Both the position numbers and the translations under genes were made by a program. The notes under the pieces are model-generated. The model saw only the letters and a program-made list of their open reading frames with translations, searched no databases and was not told where the DNA came from. From positions 1,715,110 through 1,779,109 of the forward strand of contig LN913013.1 of assembly GCA_001487125.1 (NCBI GenBank): DNA of 64,000 nt, in the 5' to 3' direction. Positions 37,984 through 48,836 of the stretch are shown here, in pieces. Positions within the stretch are counted from its first letter, which is position 1. Every line of letters begins with the position of its first letter. This DNA is from Gabonibacter massiliensis (GTDB lineage: Bacteria > Bacteroidota > Bacteroidia > Bacteroidales > Marinifilaceae).

Positions 37984-38600
37984 TACTTCTCGATAATTAC
38001 GTATGAACCTTTAGCTCCGGGAATAGACCCCTTCACCAATAACAAATTATTCTCAGGTATCACTTTCAACACCTTCAAGTTCTGAACCGTCACTCTATCA
38101 CCGCCCATTTGACCGCCCATACGCATGCCTTTGAACACGCGTGCGGGAGTAGAACAAGCTCCGATAGAACCCGGCTTTCTCGCCCGGTTGTGCTGACCGT
38201 GAGTTGCCTGACCAACTCCACCGAAACCGTGACGTTTCACAACGCCCTGGAAACCTTTTCCTTTACTGGTCCCGATTACATCAACGAAATCTGCTCCTTC
38301 GAACAGGTTTACGTCAATTACGTCTCCTAACTTGTACTCGACATCATACCCGGAAAACTCTACAAGTTTTCTTTTAGGAGTAGTGCCTGCCTTCTTAAAA
38401 TGTCCACTTAGCGGCTTCGTCGTGTTTTTCTCCTTTGCATCGTCAAACCCCAACTGAAGTGCTTCGTAACCGTCTGTCTCCATTGTTTTGATTTGGGTTA
38501 CAACACATGGACCGGCCTCAATCACAGTGCATGGGATACTTTTCCCCTCGGCACTGAATACGGATGTCATTCCGACTTTTTTTCCAATTAAACCTGGCAT
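37983..38600 (-). CDS. rplC: 50S ribosomal protein L3
   Basis: 205 residues; [16 protein letters not shown] and [57 protein letters not shown], reaching the peptidyl-transferase centre. Confidence 0.98.
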   Translation of the reverse strand: MPGLIGKKVGMTSVFSAEGKSIPCTVIEAGPCVVTQIKTMETDGYEALQLGFDDAKEKNTTKPLSGHFKKAGTTPKRKLVEFSGYDVEYKLGDVIDVNLFEGADFVDVIGTSKGKGFQGVVKRHGFGGVGQATHGQHNRARKPGSIGACSTPARVFKGMRMGGQMGGDRVTVQNLKVLKVIPENNLLLVKGSIPGAKGSYVIIEK

Positions 38601-38664
38601 CTCTTTTTTTCTTTTTTAAAATTAGGTTCTAATTCTCTAATAACGACATAGGTTTTCGCCGTTA

Positions 38665-38970
38665 TCATACTTTAATCTCTACTTCAACACCACTCGGTAA
38701 CTCAAGCTTCATTAAGGCATCGATTGTTCCAGCCGTTGAGCTGTAAATATCAATCAATCTCTTAAACGTGCACACCAAAAATTGTTCGCGGCTCTTCTTA
38801 TTCACGAAAGTAGAGCGGTTAACAGTAAAGATTCCCCGGTGAGTCGGAAGTGGAATAGGACCACTCACAACAGCTCCAGTAGCTTTTACCGTCTTAACAA
38901 TCTTCTCTGCAGACTTGTCTACCAAGTTGTGATCGTAAGATTTCAATTTGATTCTGATTTTTTGGCTCAT
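38665..38970 (-). CDS. rpsJ: 30S ribosomal protein S10 (NusE)
   Basis: 101 residues; [39 protein letters not shown]. Also the NusE antitermination factor that links NusG and the ribosome. Separated from fusA by a repeat-filled 81-base gap. Confidence 0.98.
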   Translation of the reverse strand: MSQKIRIKLKSYDHNLVDKSAEKIVKTVKATGAVVSGPIPLPTHRGIFTVNRSTFVNKKSREQFLVCTFKRLIDIYSSTAGTIDALMKLELPSGVEVEIKV

Positions 38971-38984
38971 GTTATTTAATTATG

Positions 38985-39048
38985 ATTCATGATTTAAGAT
39001 TTACGATTTCGATTGAAAACAATCTACATCGTAAATCGGTAATCTAAA
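38985..39048. repeat. AT-rich repeat between fusA and rpsJ
   Basis: GATTTAAGATTTACGATTTCG on the left and ACATCGTAAATCGGTAATC on the right pair imperfectly. It marks the str-to-S10 junction. Confidence 0.6.
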
Positions 39049-39051
39049 ATT

Positions 39052-41154
39052 CTATACTAAGTCTACTCTTCCGCTATTCTTTTCAACAACCTCCTTGGCT
39101 ATTCCCTTCGGAACCTCGGCATAATGAGAGAATTCCATAGAAGAACTGGCACGACCGGATGATAACGTTCTCAATACGGTTACATAACCGAACTGCTCGG
39201 ACAAAGGTACCTTCGCCTCGATCACGCGGGCTCCGGCTCTGGATTCCATTCCTTCCACCTGACCGCGACGGCGATTCAAGTCTCCGATAATGTCACCCAT
39301 ATACTCCTCGGGAGTAACTACTTCCAATTTCATCACGGGTTCCAATAATACCGGTTTAGCCTTTTGTGCGGCCTCTTTATAACCTATTTTGGCAGCCATT
39401 TCAAAAGATAATGCATCGGAGTCTACCGGGTGGAAAGATCCGTCGATCAACGTGATCTTTAAGCTTTCCAACGGATAACCCGCCAGCACACCACTCTCCA
39501 TAGCCTCTTTGAATCCTTTCTCCACGGAGGGGATAAACTCCTTCGGAATATTACCGCCTTTTACCTCGTTCACGAAAGTCAAACCTTCTTTACCTTCTTC
39601 AGCCGGCTCCATCCGGAAGATGATATCGGCAAATTTACCGCGACCACCCGTCTGTTTTTTGAATACATGACGATGTTCGAATACACCGGTAATAGCTTCC
39701 TTGTAAGCAACCTGAGGAGCACCCTGATTACACTCTACCTTGAACTCGCGTCTCAGACGGTCCAAAATAATATCCAAGTGGAGCTCTCCCATTCCGCTGA
39801 TAACGGTCTGACCCGAATCTTCATCCGTTTTTACGCGGAAAGTCGGATCCTCTTCAGCCAACTTGGCCAAAGCCATTCCCAACTTATCCGTATCTTTTTG
39901 CGTAAGCGGTTCCACGGCGATACCGATCACCGGTTCCGGGAAGGTCATACTCTCCAGTACGATCTGATTCTCCTCGGTACATAAGGTATCCCCCGTACGA
40001 ATATCCTTAAACCCGACGCAAGCGCAAATATCACCGGCCTCAAGAACATCTCTCGGCTGTTGTTTGTTTGAATGCATCTGGAATAAACGCGAAATACGCT
40101 CTTTTTTATCTGTACGCGGATTATATACATACGAACCCGCTTCGATCTTACCGGAATAAATACGCGTATAGCACAAACGTCCCACGAAAGGATCCGTGGC
40201 GATCTTAAATGCCAACGCAGAAAGCGGAGCCTCGGGATCGATCTCGAAAATTTTCTCCTCCCCCGTTTTCGGATCCGTACCTGCAGCAGCCGGAATATCC
40301 AACGGATGAGGCAAATAAGCAATTACCGCATCCAACAGGTTCTGAACTCCTTTATTTTTAAAAGAAGAACCGCACATTACCGGACAGAAATCCATCGCTA
40401 TCACGGCTTTACGAACCACAGCCTTTAATTCCTCCACGGTAATCGAATCCGGATCTTCAAAGAAACGTTCCATCAATGCTTCGTCCTGAACAGCAGCAGC
40501 CTCTACCAACTTCTCTCTCCACTCTTGAGCTTCAGCCAACATATTGGCAGGAATCTCTTTTACCGTTGCCGTCATCTCTCCATTCTCCCACACGTAAGCC
40601 TTCATTTCAATCAAATCGATCACACCCTGGAAGTTTTCTTCAGCACCGATCGGAAGTTGAAGCGGAATCGGATTAGCTTTCAACTTTTCACGGATCTCGC
40701 GTACTGCCTTAAAGAAGTCAGCACCTGAACGGTCCATTTTATTCACGAAAGCGATTCTTGGAACTCCGTACTTGTTTGCCTGACGCCAAACGGTTTCCGA
40801 TTGAGCCTCTACTCCACCCACGGCACAGAATAGAGCCACAGCTCCATCCAATACACGCAAGGAACGCTCTACCTCCACGGTAAAGTCAACGTGTCCCGGA
40901 GTGTCGATAATATTGATTTTATATTCTTTATCCTGATATTTCCAAAAACAAGTGGTCGCGGCAGAAGTGATGGTAATACCTCTCTCTTGCTCCTGAACCA
41001 TCCAGTCCATGGTAGCCGTACCATCGTGAGTCTCCCCTATCTTGTGAGATACCCCCGTGAAATACAGGATTCGTTCTGTCGTTGTTGTCTTACCGGCATC
41101 AATATGAGCCATGATACCGATATTTCTCGTAAAATGTAAATCTCTTTTTGCCAT
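39052..41154 (-). CDS. fusA: Translation elongation factor G
   Basis: 700 residues. GTPase domain with [19 protein letters not shown] (P-loop), [11 protein letters not shown] (switch I), [23 protein letters not shown] (switch II) and [10 protein letters not shown]; then domains II-V ending at [18 protein letters not shown]. Drives translocation. The tuf gene, next to fusA in many bacteria, is not present in this cluster. Confidence 0.98.
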   Translation of the reverse strand: MAKRDLHFTRNIGIMAHIDAGKTTTTERILYFTGVSHKIGETHDGTATMDWMVQEQERGITITSAATTCFWKYQDKEYKINIIDTPGHVDFTVEVERSLRVLDGAVALFCAVGGVEAQSETVWRQANKYGVPRIAFVNKMDRSGADFFKAVREIREKLKANPIPLQLPIGAEENFQGVIDLIEMKAYVWENGEMTATVKEIPANMLAEAQEWREKLVEAAAVQDEALMERFFEDPDSITVEELKAVVRKAVIAMDFCPVMCGSSFKNKGVQNLLDAVIAYLPHPLDIPAAAGTDPKTGEEKIFEIDPEAPLSALAFKIATDPFVGRLCYTRIYSGKIEAGSYVYNPRTDKKERISRLFQMHSNKQQPRDVLEAGDICACVGFKDIRTGDTLCTEENQIVLESMTFPEPVIGIAVEPLTQKDTDKLGMALAKLAEEDPTFRVKTDEDSGQTVISGMGELHLDIILDRLRREFKVECNQGAPQVAYKEAITGVFEHRHVFKKQTGGRGKFADIIFRMEPAEEGKEGLTFVNEVKGGNIPKEFIPSVEKGFKEAMESGVLAGYPLESLKITLIDGSFHPVDSDALSFEMAAKIGYKEAAQKAKPVLLEPVMKLEVVTPEEYMGDIIGDLNRRRGQVEGMESRAGARVIEAKVPLSEQFGYVTVLRTLSSGRASSSMEFSHYAEVPKGIAKEVVEKNSGRVDLV

Positions 41155-41174
41155 TTTCTTACTTTATCCCCTCC

Positions 41175-41654
41175 TTAAAATCTGAAATGAGCAAAAGCAC
41201 GATTGGCCTCTGCCATACGATGAATATCCTCCTTCTTCTTGAAGGCCGCACCTTCTTCCTTGTAAGCAGCCATGATTTCGGCAGCCAACTTCTCAGCCAT
41301 TCCCTTACCGCTTCTCTTACGAGCGAATAAGATCATGTTTTTTACAGAGATTGATCTTTTTCTTATTGGATTAATTTCCATCGGCACCTGGAAAGTAGCA
41401 CCTCCCACCCGGCGACTTTTCACCTCTACCTGAGGAGTGATGTTCTCCAAAGCCTGCTTCCAAATATCCAAAGCCGGTTTCTCTTCTTTTTTCGCCATCT
41501 TCTCCTCTACGATATCGATAGCATCATAAAAAATACTTAAGGCGATGCTTTTCTTACCATCCACCATTAAATCATTAACGAACCGCGTTACTAATACATC
41601 ATTAAACTTCGGGTCCGGTAACAGGATTCTCTTTTTTGGTTTTGATTTTCTCAT
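41175..41654 (-). CDS. rpsG: 30S ribosomal protein S7
   Basis: 159 residues; [58 protein letters not shown] and the C-terminal [14 protein letters not shown]. Primary binder of the 16S 3' domain. Confidence 0.98.
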   Translation of the reverse strand: MRKSKPKKRILLPDPKFNDVLVTRFVNDLMVDGKKSIALSIFYDAIDIVEEKMAKKEEKPALDIWKQALENITPQVEVKSRRVGGATFQVPMEINPIRKRSISVKNMILFARKRSGKGMAEKLAAEIMAAYKEEGAAFKKKEDIHRMAEANRAFAHFRF

Positions 41655-41765
41655 TTCTTCCTACGTTTACGAATTCGTTCGTCAGCTGCCCGTTTTGGTC
41701 TTCAACGGTCTCCCGACCATTTACTCAACTCTCGGGAACAACCCATAAACAATTCCTGTTAATAA

Positions 41766-42167
41766 CTACTTTTTACCTTTTTCCGGAGTTTTACCTGCTT
41801 TCGGTTTTTTAGCTCCGTACTTGGAACGACTTTGCAAACGACCGTTTACACCGGCAGCATCCAAGGTTCCACGAACAAGGTGATAACGTACACCCGGAAG
41901 GTCTTTCACACGACCACCGCGGATTAACACGATAGAGTGCTCTTGCAGATTGTGTCCTTCTCCCGGAATATAAGCATTCACTTCTTTTCCGTTAGTTAAT
42001 CTAACCCTGGCTACCTTTCTCATTGCAGAGTTCGGTTTTTTCGGAGTCGTCGTGTAAACACGTACACATACCCCGCGTTTTTGCGGACAAGAATCTAAAG
42101 CCGGAGCTTTACTCTTATCCTCAATTCTTTTTCTTCCTTTTCTTACTAACTGTTGAATAGTTGGCAT
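41766..42167 (-). CDS. rpsL: 30S ribosomal protein S12
   Basis: 133 residues; [57 protein letters not shown] and [21 protein letters not shown]. The streptomycin-site lysines (TPKKPNS and GGRVKDLPG) are the sensitive type. First gene of the cluster. Confidence 0.98.
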   Translation of the reverse strand: MPTIQQLVRKGRKRIEDKSKAPALDSCPQKRGVCVRVYTTTPKKPNSAMRKVARVRLTNGKEVNAYIPGEGHNLQEHSIVLIRGGRVKDLPGVRYHLVRGTLDAAGVNGRLQSRSKYGAKKPKAGKTPEKGKK

Positions 42168-42209
42168 ACAAGTACTTTTAAATTAGTTACTTTTATTCAA
42201 TTTGGCCCG

Positions 42210-42241
42210 CAAATGTAGTAACTAAAAACCACATCACCAAA
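42210..42241 (-). promoter_or_regulatory. Main promoter of the str-S10-spc-alpha cluster
   Basis: Minus strand TTTG (42238-42241), 20-base spacer, TACATTTG (42210-42217): full Bacteroidetes consensus, about 43 bases before the rpsL start. Confidence 0.8.
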
Positions 42242-42654
42242 CATTCTATCTATTTTTTCGCAAAAAAGTATAAGATTGTGAGAAAGTTAGCACTCCCCCC
42301 GGGATTAAACCAAACGACAAAATAAAAAACAGCTTAAGGATTTTTTAAAATGAAGACGGGTTAAAGCCAAAAACGAAGATTGTTAATGTTTACTAAATAA
42401 AGCAAGCAGCACCTTTCCAAGAAACATTTTACCACTCAACAATGACAAATAATACGGCAAAAATATAACAATATAGATCTATTTTCATCATCTTATAAAA
42501 AGTGAAAAAATAAATCGACAAAATGAAAAATATTTTTTCCATATTTGATAATTCAAAGTGAAGGCATACGGACAAGCATAGACCCGTTTTTCCTTTGCTT
42601 GAATAATACGAAGAGGAGAAAATATCGACTCGATAATAACATACATCATTCATA
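42242..42654. other. 413-base intergenic region between rpsL and the hybrid kinase
   Basis: Lies between the divergent rpsL promoter and the kinase gene. I see no ORF with coding character and no RNA fold I recognise. A lone TTAGCACTC (a CIRCE half-site) occurs near 42287 without its partner. The part next to the kinase has AGGAGA about 40 bases before its ATG. Confidence 0.5.
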
Positions 42655-45600
42655 ATGATAAATTTAAATACTGTGGATCTACAACTATTTGAAGAAAAAA
42701 AGACGATAGACCGTATTCTGACAGACCTGAAAATAGGATGGTGGAAAGTAGACCACGAAAAAAAGGGATACGTTCTCTCCGACATCGCGGTAAAAATGTT
42801 AAAATTAGATAGTAACATCATCCGCTTCAAAACCTTTACCGAGATGATACGGGAAGATTACCGTGCCCGTATCATGAAAGAAATTGAAAACATCGAGAAT
42901 CAATACCTCTACGACCAAACCTTTCCGATCCAGACTCCTTCGGGAGAGATATGGTTACGTTCCAAAATAATCCATAAAGAAACGGACGAAAAAGGTAACT
43001 CCTCCATTTCCGGATTTATCCAGATCATCCCTAATCCGGAAGTAACTCAACCGGAAAAAGCATCCCTTTTAAGAATAAACAATTTATTATACCAGTTAAA
43101 TACCATTTCACACACGCTGCTCTCTTTTCTCCAATCCGATACGGCCGATACCGTTATCAACAAGATTCTTGAAAATATCCTGGAACAATTCAAAGGCGGA
43201 AGGGCTTACATCATTGAGTATAACTGGAAAAAAAAGACACAAACTTGTACTTATGAAGTCACAGACTCCAACGTGAATAAAGAACAGTCACGAATCAACG
43301 ATATGCCCATGGAGGAATCTCCATGGTGGACGCGACAAATTACCCGACAAAAACATATCATACTTTCCGATTTAAATGAGCTCCCGGAAGAGGCTTATAT
43401 CGAAAAAGAATTTTTAGCCCTCCAGGAAATCAAATCCATCATTGTCGCCCCCTTAATCTCTCATGAGGGAGTATGGGGTTACGTGGGTATCGACGTCGTG
43501 GAAGAACATCACGAATGGAGTAACGAAGATTGTCAGTGGTTCACCTCTCTCGCCAACATTATCAATATATGTATCGGATTGCAAAGATCGGAGCATGAAG
43601 CTCAAATCGATCGAACTTACTTGCAAAACCTTTATAAACACATGCCATTGGGTTACACGAGGTTAAAACTCTTGTACGATTCCAATCGCCAACCGATAGA
43701 TTATCTATTCGTAGACGCTAATTATGCCGCGGGAGAAATCAATGGTTATAACGTCGAAAAATACATCGGACATAAAGCCAGCGAATTGAGAGTAAACCTG
43801 AAAGAAGAACTCGTCTACCTCCAGGATATCCTACATACCAAGAAACACGCCGATGTAAATTATTATATAGAACCTCTCAAAAAACATTGCCACGCCATTA
43901 TCTATTCGACGGTAGAAGATGAAGTCATCTGCCTCATCTCCGACATAACGGAATCATACAACACGCACGAGGCTCTGGATCGAAGCGAAAAAATTCTCCG
44001 AAACATATACGATAACCTGCCGGCAGGAATCGAACTGTATGACAAAACCGGAAAATTGGTTGATATGAATATAAAAGATCTGGAAATATTCGGTCTCAAA
44101 CGGAAAGAAGATGCTTTGGGTGTCAGTATTTTTGAAAATCCCAACATTCCAGCGGAAATCATAGAAAAAATTAGAAAAGAAGAACCCGTCTCTTTCCGGC
44201 TCAACTATTCCTTCAAATCTATCGAACATTATTACTCCTCGACAAAAAAAGGAAATATCGAGATATACACGACGGTAAGTGCCTTATACGATAAACAAGG
44301 CAATCTTATACATTATCTGTTTATTAACATCGATAATACGGAAATCAGCAACGCTTACAGTAAAATAGCGGAATTCGAAAGTTCTTTTTCCGCCATCAGC
44401 AAATTCGGTAAAATCGGCTATTGCAAATTCGACTTATTCACGAAAAACGGATACGGAGTTGCCCAATGGTATCGAAATTTAGGAGAACACGAAACAACTC
44501 CATTGCCACAGATCATCGGCGTTTACAATCATGTCCATGAAGAAGACAAAGCTTATATTTTGGACTCCATACGAAAAGTAAAAGCACACGAGACCGATAA
44601 TTTCAGCCGGGATTTACGAGTTCATACGGAAGAGGGCTGGAAATGGACAAGAATCAATGTGATGCGCAATACCATGAACAACGATCCCGGCAAACTCGAA
44701 ATGCTGTGTGTGAATTACGATATCACCGAACTAAAAGAAACGGAGAAAAAACTTATCGAAGCGAAAAACAGGGCTGAAATAAGCGATCGGCTGAAATCCG
44801 CTTTTTTAGCTAATATGAGTCATGAAATACGAACTCCTTTAAACGCTATCGTAGGCTTCTCAAATCTTTTGACGGAAACGGACGACCGGGACGAACGGGC
44901 TGCCTATTTCGATATTGTACAGGAAAACAACGAATTGTTATTGCAATTGATCTCCGATATTTTGGACTTGTCAAAAATAGAAGCCGGAACATTGGATATT
45001 ACAAACAGCGATGTCAACGTAAACCAGTTATGTGAAGAAATCATCCGCTCTTTCAGCTTGAAAGCAGAAGAAAACAATATCGAAATTCTTTTCGAGCAAC
45101 ATTTACCCGCGTGTCATATCAATAGCGACAAAAATCGCCTGACACAAATCATCACGAATTTCATCAATAATGCTCTGAAATTCACGTCTAAAGGCAGCAT
45201 CACCCTCGGTTATTACCAAAGCGGACCGGAAGAGATTAAATTTTATGTCAAAGATACCGGAACAGGTATTCCCAAAGACAAAATAAACAACGTATTCGAA
45301 CGCTTTATCAAATTAAACTCTTTCGCTCAGGGAACAGGATTAGGCCTTTCCATTTGCAAAAGCCTCGCAGAACAAATGGGAGGAGAAATCGGAGTGGAAT
45401 CACAGGAAGGGAAAGGTTCCTGTTTCTGGTTTACACACCCGTTCCACCCCGATGTACAACTTAAATTATCTTTTGAAACCACAGAAGCAAAAGCAATCGA
45501 ACCTGCACATCTTTTTCCAAATCCTTCCCAACCGACCATATTAGTAGCCGAAGACACGGATAGCAATTTTTTACTTGTTTCAGCCATTTTAAAAAAAGAT

Positions 45601-45903
45601 TACCGTTTATTCCGCGCCGTCGATGGAGTAGAAGCCGTTAAACTGGCCGCAGAGATTCATCCCGATCTCATCCTCATGGACATCAAAATGCCTCACATGG
45701 ACGGAATTGAAGCTACAAAAGAGATCAGGAAAACAGATAAAAACGTTCCTATCGTCGCCGTGACGGCTTTCGCTTTCGATAGTGATCGACAACGAGTTCT
45801 GGATGCGGGCTGTAACGACTATATGTCCAAACCCATAACCGGGCCGGAGTTGCATCAAAAGTTGCGTGAAATGATCCGCCTTCGTTTCAAAAAGACCCCC
45901 TAA
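42655..45903 (+). CDS. Hybrid sensor histidine kinase with GAF and multiple PAS domains, C-terminal receiver
   Basis: 1082 residues, no signal peptide or membrane helix, so cytoplasmic. Order by sequence: a PAS-like N-terminal part (about 15-125), GAF (about 145-310), three PAS-type segments (about 320-430, 445-570, 590-700), HisKA with FLANMSHEIRTPLNAIVGF (His723), HATPase_c (NRLTQIITNFINNALKFTSKGS, then VKDTGTGIP and GTGLGLSICKSLAEQMGG), and a receiver (ILVAEDTDSN...LILMDIKMPHMDG, Asp1009). There is no DNA-binding output domain and no adjacent regulator, so the phosphate probably goes to an Hpt protein elsewhere. The input signal is unknown; GAF/PAS suggests a small molecule or redox/light cue. 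Expression is probably from the long gap upstream. Confidence 0.92.
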   Translation: MINLNTVDLQLFEEKKTIDRILTDLKIGWWKVDHEKKGYVLSDIAVKMLKLDSNIIRFKTFTEMIREDYRARIMKEIENIENQYLYDQTFPIQTPSGEIWLRSKIIHKETDEKGNSSISGFIQIIPNPEVTQPEKASLLRINNLLYQLNTISHTLLSFLQSDTADTVINKILENILEQFKGGRAYIIEYNWKKKTQTCTYEVTDSNVNKEQSRINDMPMEESPWWTRQITRQKHIILSDLNELPEEAYIEKEFLALQEIKSIIVAPLISHEGVWGYVGIDVVEEHHEWSNEDCQWFTSLANIINICIGLQRSEHEAQIDRTYLQNLYKHMPLGYTRLKLLYDSNRQPIDYLFVDANYAAGEINGYNVEKYIGHKASELRVNLKEELVYLQDILHTKKHADVNYYIEPLKKHCHAIIYSTVEDEVICLISDITESYNTHEALDRSEKILRNIYDNLPAGIELYDKTGKLVDMNIKDLEIFGLKRKEDALGVSIFENPNIPAEIIEKIRKEEPVSFRLNYSFKSIEHYYSSTKKGNIEIYTTVSALYDKQGNLIHYLFINIDNTEISNAYSKIAEFESSFSAISKFGKIGYCKFDLFTKNGYGVAQWYRNLGEHETTPLPQIIGVYNHVHEEDKAYILDSIRKVKAHETDNFSRDLRVHTEEGWKWTRINVMRNTMNNDPGKLEMLCVNYDITELKETEKKLIEAKNRAEISDRLKSAFLANMSHEIRTPLNAIVGFSNLLTETDDRDERAAYFDIVQENNELLLQLISDILDLSKIEAGTLDITNSDVNVNQLCEEIIRSFSLKAEENNIEILFEQHLPACHINSDKNRLTQIITNFINNALKFTSKGSITLGYYQSGPEEIKFYVKDTGTGIPKDKINNVFERFIKLNSFAQGTGLGLSICKSLAEQMGGEIGVESQEGKGSCFWFTHPFHPDVQLKLSFETTEAKAIEPAHLFPNPSQPTILVAEDTDSNFLLVSAILKKDYRLFRAVDGVEAVKLAAEIHPDLILMDIKMPHMDGIEATKEIRKTDKNVPIVAVTAFAFDSDRQRVLDAGCNDYMSKPITGPELHQKLREMIRLRFKKTP

Positions 45904-46012
45904 AACCGATACTCATGAAAACTATTGATTTTCTTCTATTAAATACTTAATTTTGTTAAGTATGTCAAATTCACCCGTACGCGACATCTTTGGTATCTAA
46001 ACTCAATTTATT

Positions 46013-47125
46013 ATGGATGCGACAAATTCATTGTTATGTCAAGTAGCCATCACAATGACCTCGAAGTTAAACAATAAACTCGCTTTCCCCCTGTTCGAAA
46101 GATGCGGAGGCGTAGAAGGATTTTTCCATGAAAGCAAAAACGCCCTGCAAATACTTATGGAAGAATTTCATTGGAAAAACATTGAAATAAAACAGAAAGA
46201 ATGGTTGGATCTGGCTAAAAAAGAATCAGATATCATGCAAAAAGAAGAGATAGCGTGTTGTTTCATCGAAGACATGGAATATCCCCCTCTGTTAAAACAT
46301 TGCGAAGACGCCCCTTTAGTCCTTTTTTACAAAGGTCGACTGACAATATCCGGAGATAAAACCATCGCTATCGTGGGAACCCGTAAAGCATCCGAACGCT
46401 GCAAAAACCGGATGGATTTCATCATAGAACAAATTGCCGGAATGGGATATCGCCCCCTCGTTGTTAGCGGACTTGCTTACGGAATCGATATAACCGCACA
46501 TAAAGCCTGTCTGCGGCATAACCTCATTACCCGGGCCGTTTTGGGACACGGTTTACACATGGTCTATCCTTCCCGCCACAAAGAGATCGCCGACAGAATT
46601 ATTTCTCAGGGAGGAGCACTCATTAGTGAATTTCCCACCTGTGCCCCCATATTACCTATCAATTTTTTACAACGGAATCGAATTATTGCCGGGATGAGCG
46701 AAGCCGTTCTGGTTGCGGAATCCGCCATTAAAGGAGGAGCTATGGCTACCGCCAGGCAAGCGCTCTCTTACAACCGAGAGGTAATGGCCCTGCCCGGGAG
46801 ACCGGAAGATCTTCTCTCTTCCGGTTGCAATTTGCTGATCAAAGAAAATATCGCGGCTCTCGTCGAGCACGTCGATGATATTCTTAAAATCATTCACTGG
46901 GAAAATCGACCTTCGTTATCCCGACAAACGTCTCTTCCGTTTTTAGGAGAAACCGACATGGAAAAGACCATCAAACGACACCTGGCAGGAGAAGGCCCGC
47001 AGGATATCGACCAACTTCACGTATCGACCGGCATACCGATCCCTACCCTCTCCTCCCTGCTCCTGAAATTGGAGTTAGAGGGAATTATCTCCCGATTACC
47101 CGGAAAAAATTATATGCTCCTATAA
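46013..47125 (+). CDS. dprA: DNA-processing protein DprA (Smf)
   Basis: 370 residues. N-terminal SAM-like region, then a Rossmann domain with IAIVGTRKASERCKNRMDFI (about 118-137), VVSGLAYGIDITAHKACL, VLGHGLHMVYPSRHKEIADRI, SEFPTCAPILPINFLQRNRIIAGMSEAVLVAESAIKGGAM and a C-terminal winged helix (about 305-370, DIDQLHVSTGIPIPTLSSLLLKLELEG). DprA loads RecA on incoming single-stranded DNA in natural transformation and occurs widely in non-competent bacteria. About 110 bases after the kinase gene. Confidence 0.96.
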   Translation: MDATNSLLCQVAITMTSKLNNKLAFPLFERCGGVEGFFHESKNALQILMEEFHWKNIEIKQKEWLDLAKKESDIMQKEEIACCFIEDMEYPPLLKHCEDAPLVLFYKGRLTISGDKTIAIVGTRKASERCKNRMDFIIEQIAGMGYRPLVVSGLAYGIDITAHKACLRHNLITRAVLGHGLHMVYPSRHKEIADRIISQGGALISEFPTCAPILPINFLQRNRIIAGMSEAVLVAESAIKGGAMATARQALSYNREVMALPGRPEDLLSSGCNLLIKENIAALVEHVDDILKIIHWENRPSLSRQTSLPFLGETDMEKTIKRHLAGEGPQDIDQLHVSTGIPIPTLSSLLLKLELEGIISRLPGKNYMLL

Positions 47126-47221
47126 ATGATTTTCTTACAGATTCATAGTATTCGGACGAACGACATATTAATATTTAATTATTATAACGTTTGCACCTGA
47201 TAAAAAATAATAGAAAAAACT

Positions 47222-47251
47222 TTTGGAATCATAAACAAAAACATACCTTTG
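47222..47251 (+). promoter_or_regulatory. Promoter of gdhA
   Basis: TTTG (47222-47225), 18-base spacer, TACCTTTG (47244-47251), 67 bases before the gdhA start. Good fit to the Bacteroidetes consensus. Confidence 0.7.
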
Positions 47252-47318
47252 ATGCGAATTTATAAAATTCGAATATACAAAGATGTTTTTTTAAAGTTTT
47301 GCTTAAACAATATTCAAA

Positions 47319-48653
47319 ATGAGAACAGAAATTAAAGAATTCATGGACGCCTTAAAGGCTAAAACTGTGGGTGAAACCGAATTTCATCAGGCAGTACAAG
47401 AAGTGATCGAAACTGTTTGGGATACCTATCAGGCAAACCCCAAATACAAAGCCAATAAGATCCTTGAGAAAATGGTAGAACCTGAAAGAGTAATCATGTT
47501 CAGAGTACCTTGGATTGACGACAAAGGTGAAGTACAAATCAACCGTGGCTACAGAGTACAATTCAACAGTGCTATTGGACCCTACAAAGGAGGTTTGCGT
47601 TTCCACCCGTCAGTAACCCTCGGCGGTTTGAAATTCTTGGGATTCGAACAAACTTTCAAAAACTCTTTGACTACTCTTCCTATGGGTGGAGGTAAAGGAG
47701 GTTCGGACTTCAACCCGAAAGGTAAATCTGACAACGAAATCATGCGTTTCTGCCAAAGCTTCATGACTGAACTTTGCAAACACATCGGAGCTGACACCGA
47801 CGTTCCCGCTGGTGATATCGGTGTAGGTGGTCGTGAAATCGGTTTCTTGTTCGGACAATACAAGAGAATTCGCAACGAATTCGTCGGTGTTTTAACCGGA
47901 AAGAATCGTGAATTCGGTGGATCAAGAGTACGTCCGGAAGCTACCGGTTACGGTACCGTATATTTCGCTCAACACATGTTGGCAGAAAAAGGCGAGAAAA
48001 TTGCCGGTAAAACGGTTGCTATCTCCGGTTTCGGTAACGTTGCTTGGGGTGCCGCTCAAAAATTAGTTCAATTAGGAGCTAAATTGGTTACCATTTCTGG
48101 TCCTGACGGATATATCTACGACGAGAAAGGTCTTACCCAGGAAGGTGTAGACTACATGTTGGAACTTCGTGCAAGCAACAACGACGTAGTTGCTCCGTAT
48201 GCTGAAAAATTCGGTGCTAAATTCTTCCCGAAACGTAAACCGTGGGAAGTAAAATGCGACATCGCATTCCCTTGCGCTATCCAAAACGAATTGAACGAAG
48301 AAGATGCTAAACAATTGGTAGCTAATGGTTGCCAAATGGTAGTTGAAACTTCTAACATGGGTTGTACTGCAGAAGCTGTTAACTACTTGAACGAGCATAT
48401 CACATTCGCTCCGGGTAAAGCAGCTAACGCCGGTGGTGTTGCCGTTTCCGGTCTCGAAATGAGCCAGAACTCTATGAGATATAGCTGGACTGCTGAAGAA
48501 GTAGACGCTAAATTGTCTCAGATCATGAAAGACATCCACGATACTTGCGTTAAATTCGGTAAAGAAGGTAACAAGATCAACTACGTTAAAGGTGCCAACA
48601 TCGGTGGCTTTATTAAAGTTGCTGAAGCTATGTGCGCTCAAGGACACGTATAA
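47319..48653 (+). CDS. gdhA: NADP-type glutamate dehydrogenase
   Basis: 444 residues, hexameric GDH length. Catalytic and substrate region KGGLRFHPSVTLGGLKFLGFEQTFKNSLTTLPMGGGKGGSDFNPKGKSD, GDIGVGGREIGFLFGQY, then the dinucleotide fold VAISGFGNVAWGAAQKLVQLGAK. Assimilates ammonium into glutamate. Codons are strongly biased to GGT/GCT/AAA-type choices unlike its neighbours, which fits very high expression. Ends in a strong terminator, so it is monocistronic. Confidence 0.97.
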   Translation: MRTEIKEFMDALKAKTVGETEFHQAVQEVIETVWDTYQANPKYKANKILEKMVEPERVIMFRVPWIDDKGEVQINRGYRVQFNSAIGPYKGGLRFHPSVTLGGLKFLGFEQTFKNSLTTLPMGGGKGGSDFNPKGKSDNEIMRFCQSFMTELCKHIGADTDVPAGDIGVGGREIGFLFGQYKRIRNEFVGVLTGKNREFGGSRVRPEATGYGTVYFAQHMLAEKGEKIAGKTVAISGFGNVAWGAAQKLVQLGAKLVTISGPDGYIYDEKGLTQEGVDYMLELRASNNDVVAPYAEKFGAKFFPKRKPWEVKCDIAFPCAIQNELNEEDAKQLVANGCQMVVETSNMGCTAEAVNYLNEHITFAPGKAANAGGVAVSGLEMSQNSMRYSWTAEEVDAKLSQIMKDIHDTCVKFGKEGNKINYVKGANIGGFIKVAEAMCAQGHV

Positions 48654-48671
48654 TCAACTGTCTTTATATAA

Positions 48672-48703
48672 AAAAAACCGCTTCTTCCCGAAGCGGTTTT
48701 TTT
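48672..48703 (+). terminator. Intrinsic terminator of gdhA
   Basis: Stem CCGCTTC/GAAGCGG extended by A/T pairs, loop TTCCC, then seven T. Lies about 20 bases after the gdhA stop. Confidence 0.9.
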
Positions 48704-48727
48704 ATTCCTCCACTCCTTGCCGTCTTT

Positions 48728-48836
48728 CAATCATACATCCGACAATCACCCACATTCATTGTAAAATCTACAATCGTCAATCACTCTAATCATCTAATCT
48801 CCGAATCATTCAATCACAAAATCATTATATCTTTAA
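48728..48836. repeat. AATCnnn-type intergenic repeat at the end of the Ig-like/permease region
   Basis: A run of short words AATCACCC, AATCTAC, AATCGTC, AATCACTC, AATCATC, AATCTCCG, AATCATTC, AATCACA, AATCATT with a spacing of about 7-8 bases. No ORF. The same words recur at the other cassette borders. Confidence 0.6.

Noticed and set aside
42287-42295. TTAGCACTC resembling a CIRCE (HrcA) half-site
   Set aside because: The second half GAGTGCTAA is missing nearby and the neighbouring genes are not chaperones.
42429-42830. Minus-strand 133-codon ORF over the kinase start
   Set aside because: It mostly mirrors the kinase coding strand and AT-rich gap, and shows no family resemblance.
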